From positions 1 to 7,771 of the forward strand of contig USSJ01000053.1 of assembly GCA_900557285.1 (NCBI GenBank): a stretch of DNA of 7,771 bases, given 5' to 3'. Under the pieces are notes generated by a model. It was not told where the DNA came from. It did not search any database and was given only the letters and a program-made list of their open reading frames with translations. The stretch's first letter is position 1; each line of letters starts with the position of its first letter. Below, piece after piece: positions 1-6,282 of this stretch. Both the position numbers and the translations under genes were made by a program. This DNA is from an uncultured Clostridia bacterium (GTDB lineage: Bacteria > Bacillota > Clostridia > Christensenellales > Borkfalkiaceae).

Positions 1-1
1 G

Positions 2-385
2 ACTCTTACCGTTTCCGGCAACAGTATTTATGTCTACGCAACCGATTGCCCGAATCTTACGATCAGCGGGGTTACCTCGACCAACTGGCGCAACGTGTTT
101 ATCGACGGGGAAGCAAGCTATATCGCGCGCAATTCGAATATCAACATCAATCTGAACAGTACTGTTACCGTTGCGTCAGGTATCAAAGATTCCAAAGAGG
201 AAAAATATGAATTGCTGTTGTCCATTCCCGATAATGGTGCGCATTATATTGTCGGAAGGAGCGGCACAACGTATATAAGTCCCAATTATGACGGAGTAAA
301 AACGGAGTTCGTGCAGTTTTCGATTGACAGTTCGAATAATTTAAAATGCAGTTCGGAGAATCTTATTTCATCGTTACATGGGTGA
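2..385 (+). CDS. C-terminal fragment of a beta-rich repetitive protein (surface or phage-tail type), 5' end outside window
   Basis: The frame is open from base 2 to a TGA at 383-385, giving 127 residues of a longer protein whose start lies off the left edge. A GTG at 95 is internal and has no ribosome binding site, so it is not taken as the start. The sequence is rich in Ser, Thr, Asn, Ile and Val with short alternating hydrophobic strands (VSGNSIYVYATDCPNLTISG, then INLNSTVTVASG). That pattern is typical of right-handed beta-helix or adhesin/tail-fibre tails. No catalytic motif, LPXTG anchor or membrane segment is visible in the fragment. The next gene starts 38 bases downstream with its own good ribosome binding site, so the two are probably co-transcribed. 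Family is unassigned; the surface or phage-tail role is inferred from composition and from the small acidic protein that follows. Confidence 0.6.
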   Translation, partial: TLTVSGNSIYVYATDCPNLTISGVTSTNWRNVFIDGEASYIARNSNININLNSTVTVASGIKDSKEEKYELLLSIPDNGAHYIVGRSGTTYISPNYDGVKTEFVQFSIDSSNNLKCSSENLISSLHG

Positions 386-422
386 GATTTTCAAAGAGAA
401 TAAAGGTATAAAGGAGTAAGAT

Positions 423-794
423 ATGTTTGCAAAATTTGATGAAAACGGAAATATCATTTCCTGTTCCGATGCCGCAAGTCTGCAGGATGTGCGTCCGGAT
501 CCTGAAGGGTTTGAAGAAATTCCCGAATTTTCCGAGGAAGACAGGTTGTTTTTAATAAAAGAAAACGGTACGGTGACGGTGAACGAAACACTCAAAAAGC
601 AGAGTGCCGAAGATCGGGAAAAACTTGAAAAATATCTACGGAATAAGGCAGAACTCGCAAAATTGGCCGAAGATATGGTACAGTATGTCGCGGGAGAAGA
701 CGTTCCGAATATAGAAGACCGAAAGTCGGAATTTATCCGTATTCACAACGAGGTCCGCGCTTATGAAGGGAAAGAGGCGCGAAATGTCCTGTAA
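423..794 (+). CDS. Small acidic protein, possibly phage tail-associated
   Basis: This is a 123-residue protein starting at ATG 423, preceded by an AAAGGAG ribosome binding site at 410-416 with a 6-base spacer. The N-terminus (MFAKFDENGNIISCSD) reads like a short beta hairpin. It is followed by an acidic Pro/Glu stretch (PDPEGFEEIPEFSEED, residues 25-40) and two predicted amphipathic helices (about 61-88 and 96-116). There is no signal peptide or membrane segment. The layout resembles small proteins encoded just after tail-fibre genes in Firmicutes prophages, where a short N-terminal sheet precedes a C-terminal helical region; this is recall, not a match I could test. Its last 11 bases overlap the start of a 30-residue ORF. 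Function is unknown, and it could equally be an accessory of the preceding surface protein. Confidence 0.7.
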   Translation: MFAKFDENGNIISCSDAASLQDVRPDPEGFEEIPEFSEEDRLFLIKENGTVTVNETLKKQSAEDREKLEKYLRNKAELAKLAEDMVQYVAGEDVPNIEDRKSEFIRIHNEVRAYEGKEARNVL

Positions 795-876
795 GACGGA
801 CGAGTCCAATGAAAAATGCCGCTCGTATTGTACCGTGAAAACGGTGGAGGACGAGTGGCTTTACGGAATATTTTAA
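784..876 (+). CDS. 30-residue Cys-containing small ORF overlapping the upstream gene
   Basis: ATG 784 opens a 30-codon frame ending at TAA 874-876 (MSCKTDESNEKCRSYCTVKT, then VEDEWLYGIF). An AAGAGG ribosome binding site lies at 772-777 with a 6-base spacer, and the frame overlaps the last 11 bases of the preceding gene, an arrangement typical of translational coupling. It has three cysteines (C3, C12, C16) and an aromatic, acidic C-terminus, but no membrane segment. The length is short enough for chance, but the ribosome binding site and the overlap argue for a real gene. No family is recognised. A 7-codon frame with a good ribosome binding site (GAAGAGG at 877-883, ATG 891, stop 912-914) follows directly. 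It may be the stub of a truncated gene; I see nothing else coding up to the spoIIID promoter. Confidence 0.4.
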   Translation: MSCKTDESNEKCRSYCTVKTVEDEWLYGIF

Positions 877-1006
877 GAAGAGGAAAAGGAATGAAAAGTT
901 TGGGGAGTTTTTGATCTGCCCCGCGAAAGGCTGCTTTAATTTTTAATAAATTTATTGCGGATATTTTTAGTATTTCTGACTATCCTGTACACTTGGGTAA
1001 AAATGC

Positions 1007-1036
1007 GTCATAAACCGTCAAAATCCGACATAAAAT
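1007..1036 (+). promoter_or_regulatory. Sigma-E-type sporulation promoter of spoIIID
   Basis: The -35-like GTCATAAA (1007-1014) and the -10-like CATAAAAT (1029-1036) are separated by 14 bases. Against the recalled B. subtilis sigma-E consensus (about GKCATATT, 14-base spacer, CATACAAT) the -10 matches 7 of 8 positions and the -35 matches 6 of 8. In B. subtilis spoIIID is transcribed in the mother cell by sigma-E, so the motif and the gene agree. Transcription would start near 1043, about 30 bases before the GTG. The -10 also fits a sigma-K-like CATANNNTA pattern, which cannot be excluded. Confidence 0.65.
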
Positions 1037-1073
1037 ATATTACTGCGATTAAAGGAAGCGGGGGTATAAAAAG

Positions 1074-1340
1074 GTGTGGGAGTATATGGAGCGACGCGCG
1101 CGTCAGTGTGCAGAGTATATTTTAAAGACGGGGACAACGGTACGCGATTGTGCAAAGCATTTTAATATCAGTAAATCGACGGTACATAAAGATGTAACGG
1201 AGCGTTTGAAAGAAGTGGATTTACTGCTTTGGGGGGAAGTGCGGCAGGTATTGCAGAAGAATCTGGCGGAACGGCATATCCGAGGCGGAGACGCGACGCG
1301 GCGCAAATACAGCGCCCGCCAGGCTTCAAAAAAGCAATGA
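1074..1340 (+). CDS. spoIIID: Sporulation transcriptional regulator SpoIIID
   Basis: This 88-residue DNA-binding protein acts in the mother cell during endospore formation, activating and repressing sigma-E-dependent genes and helping the switch to sigma-K. The helix-turn-helix spans about residues 22-43 (TVRDCAKHFNISKSTVHKD). The basic C-terminal helix carries the family signature around residues 67-79 (RHIRGGDATRRKY). Both align with recalled B. subtilis SpoIIID without gaps over the first 45 residues, and the length is normal for the family. The start is the GTG at 1074, because it aligns with the known N-terminus (MHDYIKER versus MWEYMERR); the ATG at 1086 would remove it and has no properly spaced ribosome binding site. 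An AAAGGAAG site lies at 1051-1058, somewhat far from the start. The gene is monocistronic: a sigma-E-like promoter precedes it and a strong terminator follows within 32 bases. It shows that the host belongs to an endospore-forming lineage. Confidence 0.96.
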   Translation: MWEYMERRARQCAEYILKTGTTVRDCAKHFNISKSTVHKDVTERLKEVDLLLWGEVRQVLQKNLAERHIRGGDATRRKYSARQASKKQ

Positions 1341-1371
1341 TTTCAGGATAAATTCGGGCCGCATCGTGCGG

Positions 1372-1417
1372 AAAAAGCCGCGGCACGCAAAATTTTTTGC
1401 GTGCCGCGGCTTTTTTT
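1372..1417 (+). terminator. Intrinsic terminator after spoIIID
   Basis: A perfect 12-bp GC-rich stem (GCCGCGGCACGC at 1377-1388 with GCGTGCCGCGGC at 1399-1410) is extended by A/T pairs on the loop side. It is followed by a run of seven T (1411-1417). An A-run also precedes the stem, so it could terminate transcription from either side. It isolates spoIIID from the activase operon. Confidence 0.95.
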
Positions 1418-1463
1418 ATTTTCATCAAAATCGCCGCATTTATTAAAATATTGTATAAAATCC

Positions 1464-1497
1464 CGAGAGTGGCTACAGGAACAAAGTCCTGTTCTCG
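1464..1497 (+). other. Bulged stem-loop upstream of the repeat array
   Basis: The inner stem ACAGGA (1475-1480) pairs with TCCTGT (1487-1492) around a 6-base loop. The outer stem CGAGA (1464-1468) pairs with TCTCG (1493-1497), leaving a 6-base bulge (1469-1474) on the left side only. There is no T-run after it, so it is not an intrinsic terminator. A TATAAA-like box at 1454-1459 lies just ahead but has no matching -35. The function is unknown. Confidence 0.4.
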
Positions 1498-1523
1498 ATC
1501 CTGTAAGCGATTAACGTCAAAAT

Positions 1524-1704
1524 CGCCTGCACAGTGAGAATGAAAACGCCTGCACAGTGAGAATAAAAGCGCCTGCACAGTGAGGATAAAAGCGCCTGCA
1601 CAGTGAGGATAAAAGCGTCTGCGGCGCGAGAATGGAATCGCCTGCGCCGCGAGAATGGAATCGCTTGCGCCGCGAAGATGAGGAGCGCCTGCGGCGGTAG
1701 ATAT
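1524..1704. repeat. 23-bp tandem repeat array, about 7.5 units in two subtypes
   Basis: Units begin at 1524, 1547, 1570, 1593, 1616, 1639 and 1662 (the last is 24 bp), and a decayed partial unit begins at 1686. Each starts with CGYYTG, has a 7-bp core, then AGAAT or AGGAT and a purine-rich tail. Units 1-4 carry the core CACAGTG. Units 6 and 7 carry CGCCGCG, and unit 5 carries CGGCGCG. Both main cores are odd-length dyads (CAC-A-GTG and CGC-C-GCG). Because 23 is not a multiple of 3, a protein-coding role is unlikely. It could be a minisatellite, a protein-binding array or part of a transcribed leader. Confidence 0.9.
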
Positions 1705-1850
1705 ACAGACAGGCGCGCAGATCGTCCGCACCGCACGGCTTTGCCGATGGGGAGAGTATCGTATTAAACGGAGGCAGGGTATTGGCAGCGGGGACGATGC
1801 CTGCGTAAAAAACTGCCTGAAATTGTATGGGAATATACGGCCCGGAACTA

Positions 1851-1879
1851 TTGAAATTTTCTCGATTTTGTGCTAAAAT
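1851..1879 (+). promoter_or_regulatory. Sigma-A promoter with extended -10 for the activase operon
   Basis: TTGAAA (1851-1856) and TAAAAT (1874-1879) are separated by a 17-base spacer whose last three bases are TGC, giving an extended -10. Transcription should start near 1886, leaving a leader of about 68 bases before the ATG at 1954. The half-sites TTGTG (1868-1872) and CACAA (1889-1893) flank the -10 and the start point with a 16-base gap and may be an operator. Confidence 0.75.
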
Positions 1880-1953
1880 AAAACAAATCACAAGCATTTT
1901 ATTAATAATGTTATACAACTTTACAATTTTCTTGAAAAAGAGAGAAGGCGGTT

Positions 1954-4893
1954 ATGGCGAAATTTATGGGAATAGACGTAGGCTCGACGACTGTCAAAGT
2001 CTGCGTCCTTTCTGAAACGTACGAAATTTTATATACGAGTTATGAACGGCACTTTGCGCGCGTAAAGGAATGTGTGCTGAATCAGCTTTCCATTGTGGAA
2101 GAAAAGTTTGGCAAAGGGGAATTTCAGGTCAGCATAACGGGTTCGGCGGGGCTGGGGCTTGCCGAGCGCGCAAATATTTCATTTGTGCAGGAAGTGCAGG
2201 CGGCGTTTACGGCAATACGGAAATACTATCCCGACGCCGATGCGGCGGTGGAACTGGGCGGCGAGGACGCCAAGATCATTTTTATCACGGGCGGTACGGA
2301 ACAGCGCATGAACGGTTCGTGCGCGGGCGGTACGGGCGCATTCATCGATCAGATGGCAACGCTTTTGAATATCACCGTCGATGAGATGGACAAACTGTCC
2401 TTGCAGGCGGAAAAAGTTTATCCGATCGCTTCGCGGTGCGGCGTTTTCGCAAAATCGGACATCCAGCCGCTTCTCAATCAGGGCGCAAAAAAAGAGGATA
2501 TCTCCGCGAGCATTTTTCAGGCGGTCGTGGATCAGACGGTTTCAGGGCTTGCGCAGGGAAGGCGCATCAAAGGCAAAGTTTTGTTTTTGGGCGGCCCTTT
2601 GTATTTTATAAAGGGGCTGCGCAAAGCGTTCAAGGAAACGCTCGGATTGGACGACGAACATGCCGTTTTCCCGGACAATGCACCCTGCTTTATGTCCATC
2701 GGCGCGGCTCTGTATTCAAAAAATGCGGAGGCGCTGCCGCTTTCGGAAATTATTTCAAGGATCGCTTCGGTGCGGGAAAGCGACGATATCGTAACGGGCG
2801 AACCGCTGTTTAAAGACAGGGAAGAGTACGACGAGTTTGTAGCGCGGCACAAGGCGAGCGATCTGGAATTTGCCGACATCAAAACGTATCGGGGAGATGC
2901 TTATTTGGGTATAGACAGCGGCTCGACGACGACAAAACTTGTTTTGATCACGCCCGACTGTAAATTATTGTATCAGCATTATCAGTCCAACAACGGACAG
3001 CCTCTGGATATCGTGCTGGAACGTCTGCGCGAAATCTATTCGCTGGCGGGCGGGCGTATCCGCATTTGCGGCGCGGCGGTTACGGGGTACGGCGAGGACA
3101 TGCTGAAGGCGGCGCTCAAAGCGGATTTCGGGATCGTGGAAACGGTGGCGCATTTCAAGGCGGCGCTTCATTTTAATCCGAAGGTGGATTTCATTATCGA
3201 CATCGGCGGGCAGGACATCAAATGCTTCAAGATCAAGAACGGCGCGATCGACAATATCATGCTGAACGAAGCGTGTTCGTCGGGCTGCGGATCGTTCATC
3301 CAGACTTTTGCGAAGGCGATGGGAATGGAGATCGACGAGTTTTCCAAACTCGGGCTTTTTGCGAAACATCCTGTCGAACTGGGCAGCCGCTGTACGGTAT
3401 TCATGAACAGTTCGGTCAAACAGGCGCAAAAAGAGGGCGCGAGCGTGGAAGACATCTCCGCGGGGCTTTCCTCGTCCATCGTCAAAAACGCGATTTACAA
3501 AGTGATCCGTGCAAAGACGCCCGATGAGCTGGGCGAGAATATCCTCGTGCAGGGCGGAACGTTTCTCAATGACGCGGTACTGCGTTGCTTTGAGCTGGAA
3601 ACGGGCAAAAAGGTTGTCCGCCCGGGCATTGCCGGACTGATGGGGGCTTTCGGCGCGGCGCTGTATGCAAAGGAAAACATCAGCGGCGAGAGTACAATCA
3701 TCTCCGAAAAAGAACTCAAAGATTTTACATATACTTCCAAAAGCCATACCTGTAAGGGCTGTACGTCCCATTGCAATGTCAACGTGATCGGATTTTCGGA
3801 CGGCAGAAAATTTATTTCGGGCAATAAATGCGAAAAGGGTGCGGGGCTGAAGCCTCATTCGGACGAACTGGACATTTACAGTTATAAATATGAACGCATC
3901 CTGCAGAGCGTGTCGGGTTCGAAGGGCAGACGCGGCAGGGTAGGGCTTCCGTTGGCACTCGGGTTTTACGAGCAGCTGCCGCTCTGGGCGGGATTTTTCG
4001 AAAGCTGCGGCTTTGAAGTCGTACTGAGCGAACAGTCCTCCCGAAAGCTGTATTTTAAAGGACAGCATACGGTGGCGAGCGATACGGTCTGCTATCCCGC
4101 AAAACTCACGCACGGGCACATTGAAAGCCTTCTGGATCAGGGCGTGGATTTCATTTTCTTCCCCTGCGAAAGCTATAACCTGGACGAGCACGATTCGATG
4201 AATCATTACAATTGTCCCGTGGTTGCGTATTATCCCGAACTTCTCAAAGCGAACAACGAGCGGCTCGATGGTAATAATTTTATCATGCCGTATCTCGATT
4301 TAAACGACGAAAAGACGACGGTCCGCGCATTGAAGCGCGCTTTGGCCCGCTGGAAATTGTCGTCCAAAGAAATTGCAAAGGGGCTGAAGGAAGGGTTTGC
4401 CCGTCTGAATGCCTATTATGCGGATATCCGCAAGAAGGACGAGGAAATACTCGAAAAAGCGCACGCACAGGGAAAGGCGGTCGTCGTGCTTGCAGGGCGT
4501 CCTTATCATATCGATCCGGAAATCAATCACGGTATCGGAAAATTGCTCACGTCTTTGGAAGTGGCGGTACTTTCGGAGGACAGCGTTTTTGAAAAAGGGA
4601 AACAGGTACTCGTCAATGTCCTGAATCAATGGACGTATCATGCGCGCCTGTACCGTGCGGCGGAATATGTAACGGAACATGAGAACATCAACCTGGTGCA
4701 GCTTGTGTCGTTCGGTTGTGGGATCGACGCGATCACGACGGACGAAGTGCGGGCGATCCTGGAAAGCCGCGGCAGATTATATACGCAGATCAAGATCGAC
4801 GAGATCAACAATCTCGGCGTTGTAAAGATACGCCTGCGCAGCATGCTTGCCGCGATAGAAGAACAGAAGAGGCGGTCGGATGAAAGAAAATAA
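1954..4893 (+). CDS. Tandem-domain 2-hydroxyacyl-CoA dehydratase activase fused to DUF2229 (COG1924 x2 + COG3580)
   Basis: This 979-residue cytoplasmic iron-sulfur ATPase is expected to use ATP to drive a low-potential electron onto a dehydratase-like partner. ASKHA domain 1 (about 5-256) has the phosphate loop GIDVGSTT (6-13), GGEDAK (102-107) and cluster cysteines C123 (GSCAGGTG) and C162 (SRCGVF). ASKHA domain 2 (about 318-573) has GIDSGSTT (319-326), GGQDIK (418-423), C441 (EACSSGCG) and C480 (SRCTVF). HgdC-type activases are homodimers sharing one [4Fe-4S] through two Cys per subunit, so the tandem domains probably form an intramolecular pseudo-dimer. A CX2CX3C motif with a later Cys (C600, C603, C607, C626) follows. 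The DUF2229-type region (about 663 to the C-terminus) has C713 (DTVCYPAK), C738, C754, AGRPYH (847-852) and C922 (FGCGID). The ribosome binding site is AGAAGG at 1943-1948. It overlaps the next gene by 14 bases. Family assignment is strong; the substrate is unknown. Confidence 0.93.
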   Translation: MAKFMGIDVGSTTVKVCVLSETYEILYTSYERHFARVKECVLNQLSIVEEKFGKGEFQVSITGSAGLGLAERANISFVQEVQAAFTAIRKYYPDADAAVELGGEDAKIIFITGGTEQRMNGSCAGGTGAFIDQMATLLNITVDEMDKLSLQAEKVYPIASRCGVFAKSDIQPLLNQGAKKEDISASIFQAVVDQTVSGLAQGRRIKGKVLFLGGPLYFIKGLRKAFKETLGLDDEHAVFPDNAPCFMSIGAALYSKNAEALPLSEIISRIASVRESDDIVTGEPLFKDREEYDEFVARHKASDLEFADIKTYRGDAYLGIDSGSTTTKLVLITPDCKLLYQHYQSNNGQPLDIVLERLREIYSLAGGRIRICGAAVTGYGEDMLKAALKADFGIVETVAHFKAALHFNPKVDFIIDIGGQDIKCFKIKNGAIDNIMLNEACSSGCGSFIQTFAKAMGMEIDEFSKLGLFAKHPVELGSRCTVFMNSSVKQAQKEGASVEDISAGLSSSIVKNAIYKVIRAKTPDELGENILVQGGTFLNDAVLRCFELETGKKVVRPGIAGLMGAFGAALYAKENISGESTIISEKELKDFTYTSKSHTCKGCTSHCNVNVIGFSDGRKFISGNKCEKGAGLKPHSDELDIYSYKYERILQSVSGSKGRRGRVGLPLALGFYEQLPLWAGFFESCGFEVVLSEQSSRKLYFKGQHTVASDTVCYPAKLTHGHIESLLDQGVDFIFFPCESYNLDEHDSMNHYNCPVVAYYPELLKANNERLDGNNFIMPYLDLNDEKTTVRALKRALARWKLSSKEIAKGLKEGFARLNAYYADIRKKDEEILEKAHAQGKAVVVLAGRPYHIDPEINHGIGKLLTSLEVAVLSEDSVFEKGKQVLVNVLNQWTYHARLYRAAEYVTEHENINLVQLVSFGCGIDAITTDEVRAILESRGRLYTQIKIDEINNLGVVKIRLRSMLAAIEEQKRRSDERK

Positions 4894-6157
4894 AGATACG
4901 GTAGCGGATTTTCGCGACGATTACCCTAAATTTACACCGGAAATGAAATATACGCACAAGATCCTTGTCCCGGATATGCTGCCCTTTCATTTTGAGATCA
5001 TTGTGGATTTTCTTCAAAAAGAAGGCTGGGACATCGAAGTTTTGCACAACGACTCGCGCGCGGTGATCGACGAGGGATTGAAACATGTGCACAACGATAC
5101 CTGTTATCCGGCGCTGTGCGTAACGGGACAGTTTATCGACGCATTGAAGAGCGGTAAATACGATACGGAACACACGGCTGTGATGATCACGCAGTCGGGC
5201 GGCGGCTGCCGCGCGTCCAATTATATTCCGCTGATCCGAAAAGCGCTCAAAGCGGAATTCCCGAAGGTGCCCGTGATCTCGCTCAATTTTGCGGGTCTGG
5301 AAAAAGACAGCGGATTCCCTATAGGCTTAAAAACGCTTTTAAAACTTGCTTTCTCTGTCTTTTACGGCGACACGCTTATGTCTTTGTACAACCAGTGCAA
5401 ACCGTATGAACTCGAAGAAGGCGCGTCGGACAAAGCGCGGGAAGATTGTCTGCAGATCATCCGCACGGCGATCGATAAAAACAAGTACCGTTCCTATAAA
5501 AAATGGACGAAAGCCATGCTGGAACGCTTTTCGCAGGTAAAGCGCAGCGACGAAAAGAAAGTGAAAGTAGGCATTGTCGGAGAGATCTATGTCAAATATT
5601 CTCCGCTCGGAAATTCGCATCTGGAAGATTTTCTGTATTCGGAAGGGTGCGAGCCTGTCGTGCCTGCGTTGATGGATTTTGTGCTTTATTGCGCCGTAAA
5701 CAATATCAACGATGCAAAATTGTACAACAAAAAGAGCGCGGCAACGCCTCTGTTTAAGCTGGCATATAAATATTTGCACCATGTACAGGTGAAGATCATA
5801 CACATCACGGAAAAATACGGCTTTGAACCTCTGCATGATTTTGAACATTTGCGCAGATGTGCAGATAAGGTCATCAATCAGGGCGTGAAGATGGGAGAAG
5901 GCTGGCTGATCCCTGCAGAGATGGCGGCTTTGGCGGAAACAGGTACGGATAATATCGTCTGTGCGCAGCCGTTCGGGTGCCTTCCCAACCATATCGCGGG
6001 GAAGGGTACGATCCGAACGCTCAAACTGATGTACGAGCATGAAAACATCGTGGCGGTCGATTATGATCCGTCCGCAACGAAAGTAAACCAGGAAAACCGC
6101 ATCAAACTCATGCTCGCCACCGCAAGAGAAAACCTTTTGCAGAATAACCAAAAATAA
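4880..6157 (+). CDS. 2-hydroxyacyl-CoA dehydratase-like (COG3581, HgdB-type) partner subunit
   Basis: This 425-residue protein is homologous to the C-terminal part of the large fused activase/dehydratase proteins of Clostridia. The start ATG 4880 has AAGAGG at 4867-4872 with a 7-base spacer and lies inside the 3' end of the activase gene in the +1 frame, so translation is probably coupled. Likely cluster ligands are C75 in NDTCYPA, C110 in GGGCRAS and C367 in PFGCLPN; C80 and C361 are nearby. GEIYVKYSPLGN near the middle and QPFGCLPNHIAGKG near the end are motifs I associate with this family. There is no signal peptide or membrane helix. C75, C110 and C367 parallel C713, C738 and C922 of the upstream protein, suggesting that the two form an HgdA/HgdB-like pair, each with an FeS cluster. 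NCBI-style names for it would be 2-hydroxyacyl-CoA dehydratase or activase-related protein. Whether the substrate is an acyl-CoA is not shown; related double-cubane reductases act on other small molecules. Confidence 0.9.
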   Translation: MKENKDTVADFRDDYPKFTPEMKYTHKILVPDMLPFHFEIIVDFLQKEGWDIEVLHNDSRAVIDEGLKHVHNDTCYPALCVTGQFIDALKSGKYDTEHTAVMITQSGGGCRASNYIPLIRKALKAEFPKVPVISLNFAGLEKDSGFPIGLKTLLKLAFSVFYGDTLMSLYNQCKPYELEEGASDKAREDCLQIIRTAIDKNKYRSYKKWTKAMLERFSQVKRSDEKKVKVGIVGEIYVKYSPLGNSHLEDFLYSEGCEPVVPALMDFVLYCAVNNINDAKLYNKKSAATPLFKLAYKYLHHVQVKIIHITEKYGFEPLHDFEHLRRCADKVINQGVKMGEGWLIPAEMAALAETGTDNIVCAQPFGCLPNHIAGKGTIRTLKLMYEHENIVAVDYDPSATKVNQENRIKLMLATARENLLQNNQK

Positions 6158-6181
6158 CAGGCAGGAAGCTCTCGCTTTGAT

Positions 6182-6212
6182 CGCAAGGCGCATTTTCCGT
6201 ACATGCCTTGCG
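6182..6212. repeat. Inverted repeat just after the activase operon
   Basis: CGCAAGGC (6182-6189) and GCCTTGCG (6205-6212) form an 8-bp perfect stem, extendable by one G-T wobble, 24 bases after the stop codon. No T-run follows, so it is not a standard intrinsic terminator. It may protect the mRNA 3' end or be part of a larger structured intergenic element. Confidence 0.55.
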
Positions 6213-6282
6213 TGAATGTGACGGTTTGAAAGGGAATACGCAACCGAAAATTCGATCTCTCCGTTTGCTCGGGCAGGGGGGC

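Larger units (their letters stand above)
1418..1953. other. Long non-coding stretch with repeats and a promoter
   Basis: No convincing gene lies here. The stretch contains a bulged hairpin (1464-1497), the 23-bp tandem repeat array (1524 to about 1704) and the activase promoter (1851-1879). I see nothing identifiable in 1705-1850. Three long minus-strand frames cross this stretch only because the repeat unit has no stop codon on that strand in any frame. They lack ribosome binding sites and encode the same low-complexity phrases in shifted frames. Confidence 0.75.

Noticed and set aside
1524..1704. CRISPR array
   Set aside because: The units are contiguous 23-bp repeats without unique spacers, and no cas genes are present.
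1868..1886. Rex-type redox operator over the activase -10
   Set aside because: TTGT and ACAA are present but the total length is 19 rather than 18, and the inner bases do not match the Rex consensus.
1168..1918. Three long minus-strand frames (187, 87 and 133 residues) over the repeat array
   Set aside because: They are open only because the 23-bp unit has no stop on that strand in any frame. They have no ribosome binding sites, and one crosses spoIIID antisense.
2965..4206. 413-residue minus-strand frame inside the activase gene
   Set aside because: It is a shadow of the strongly conserved + strand coding sequence. The protein has no recognisable motif.
4880..4893. Programmed ribosomal frameshift joining the two activase genes
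   Set aside because: No slippery heptamer or downstream structure is seen, and the second gene has its own AAGAGG and ATG, so coupled re-initiation is simpler.
5339..6193. 284-residue minus-strand frame over the COG3581 gene
   Set aside because: It is antisense to a recognised family protein, with no ribosome binding site and atypical composition.
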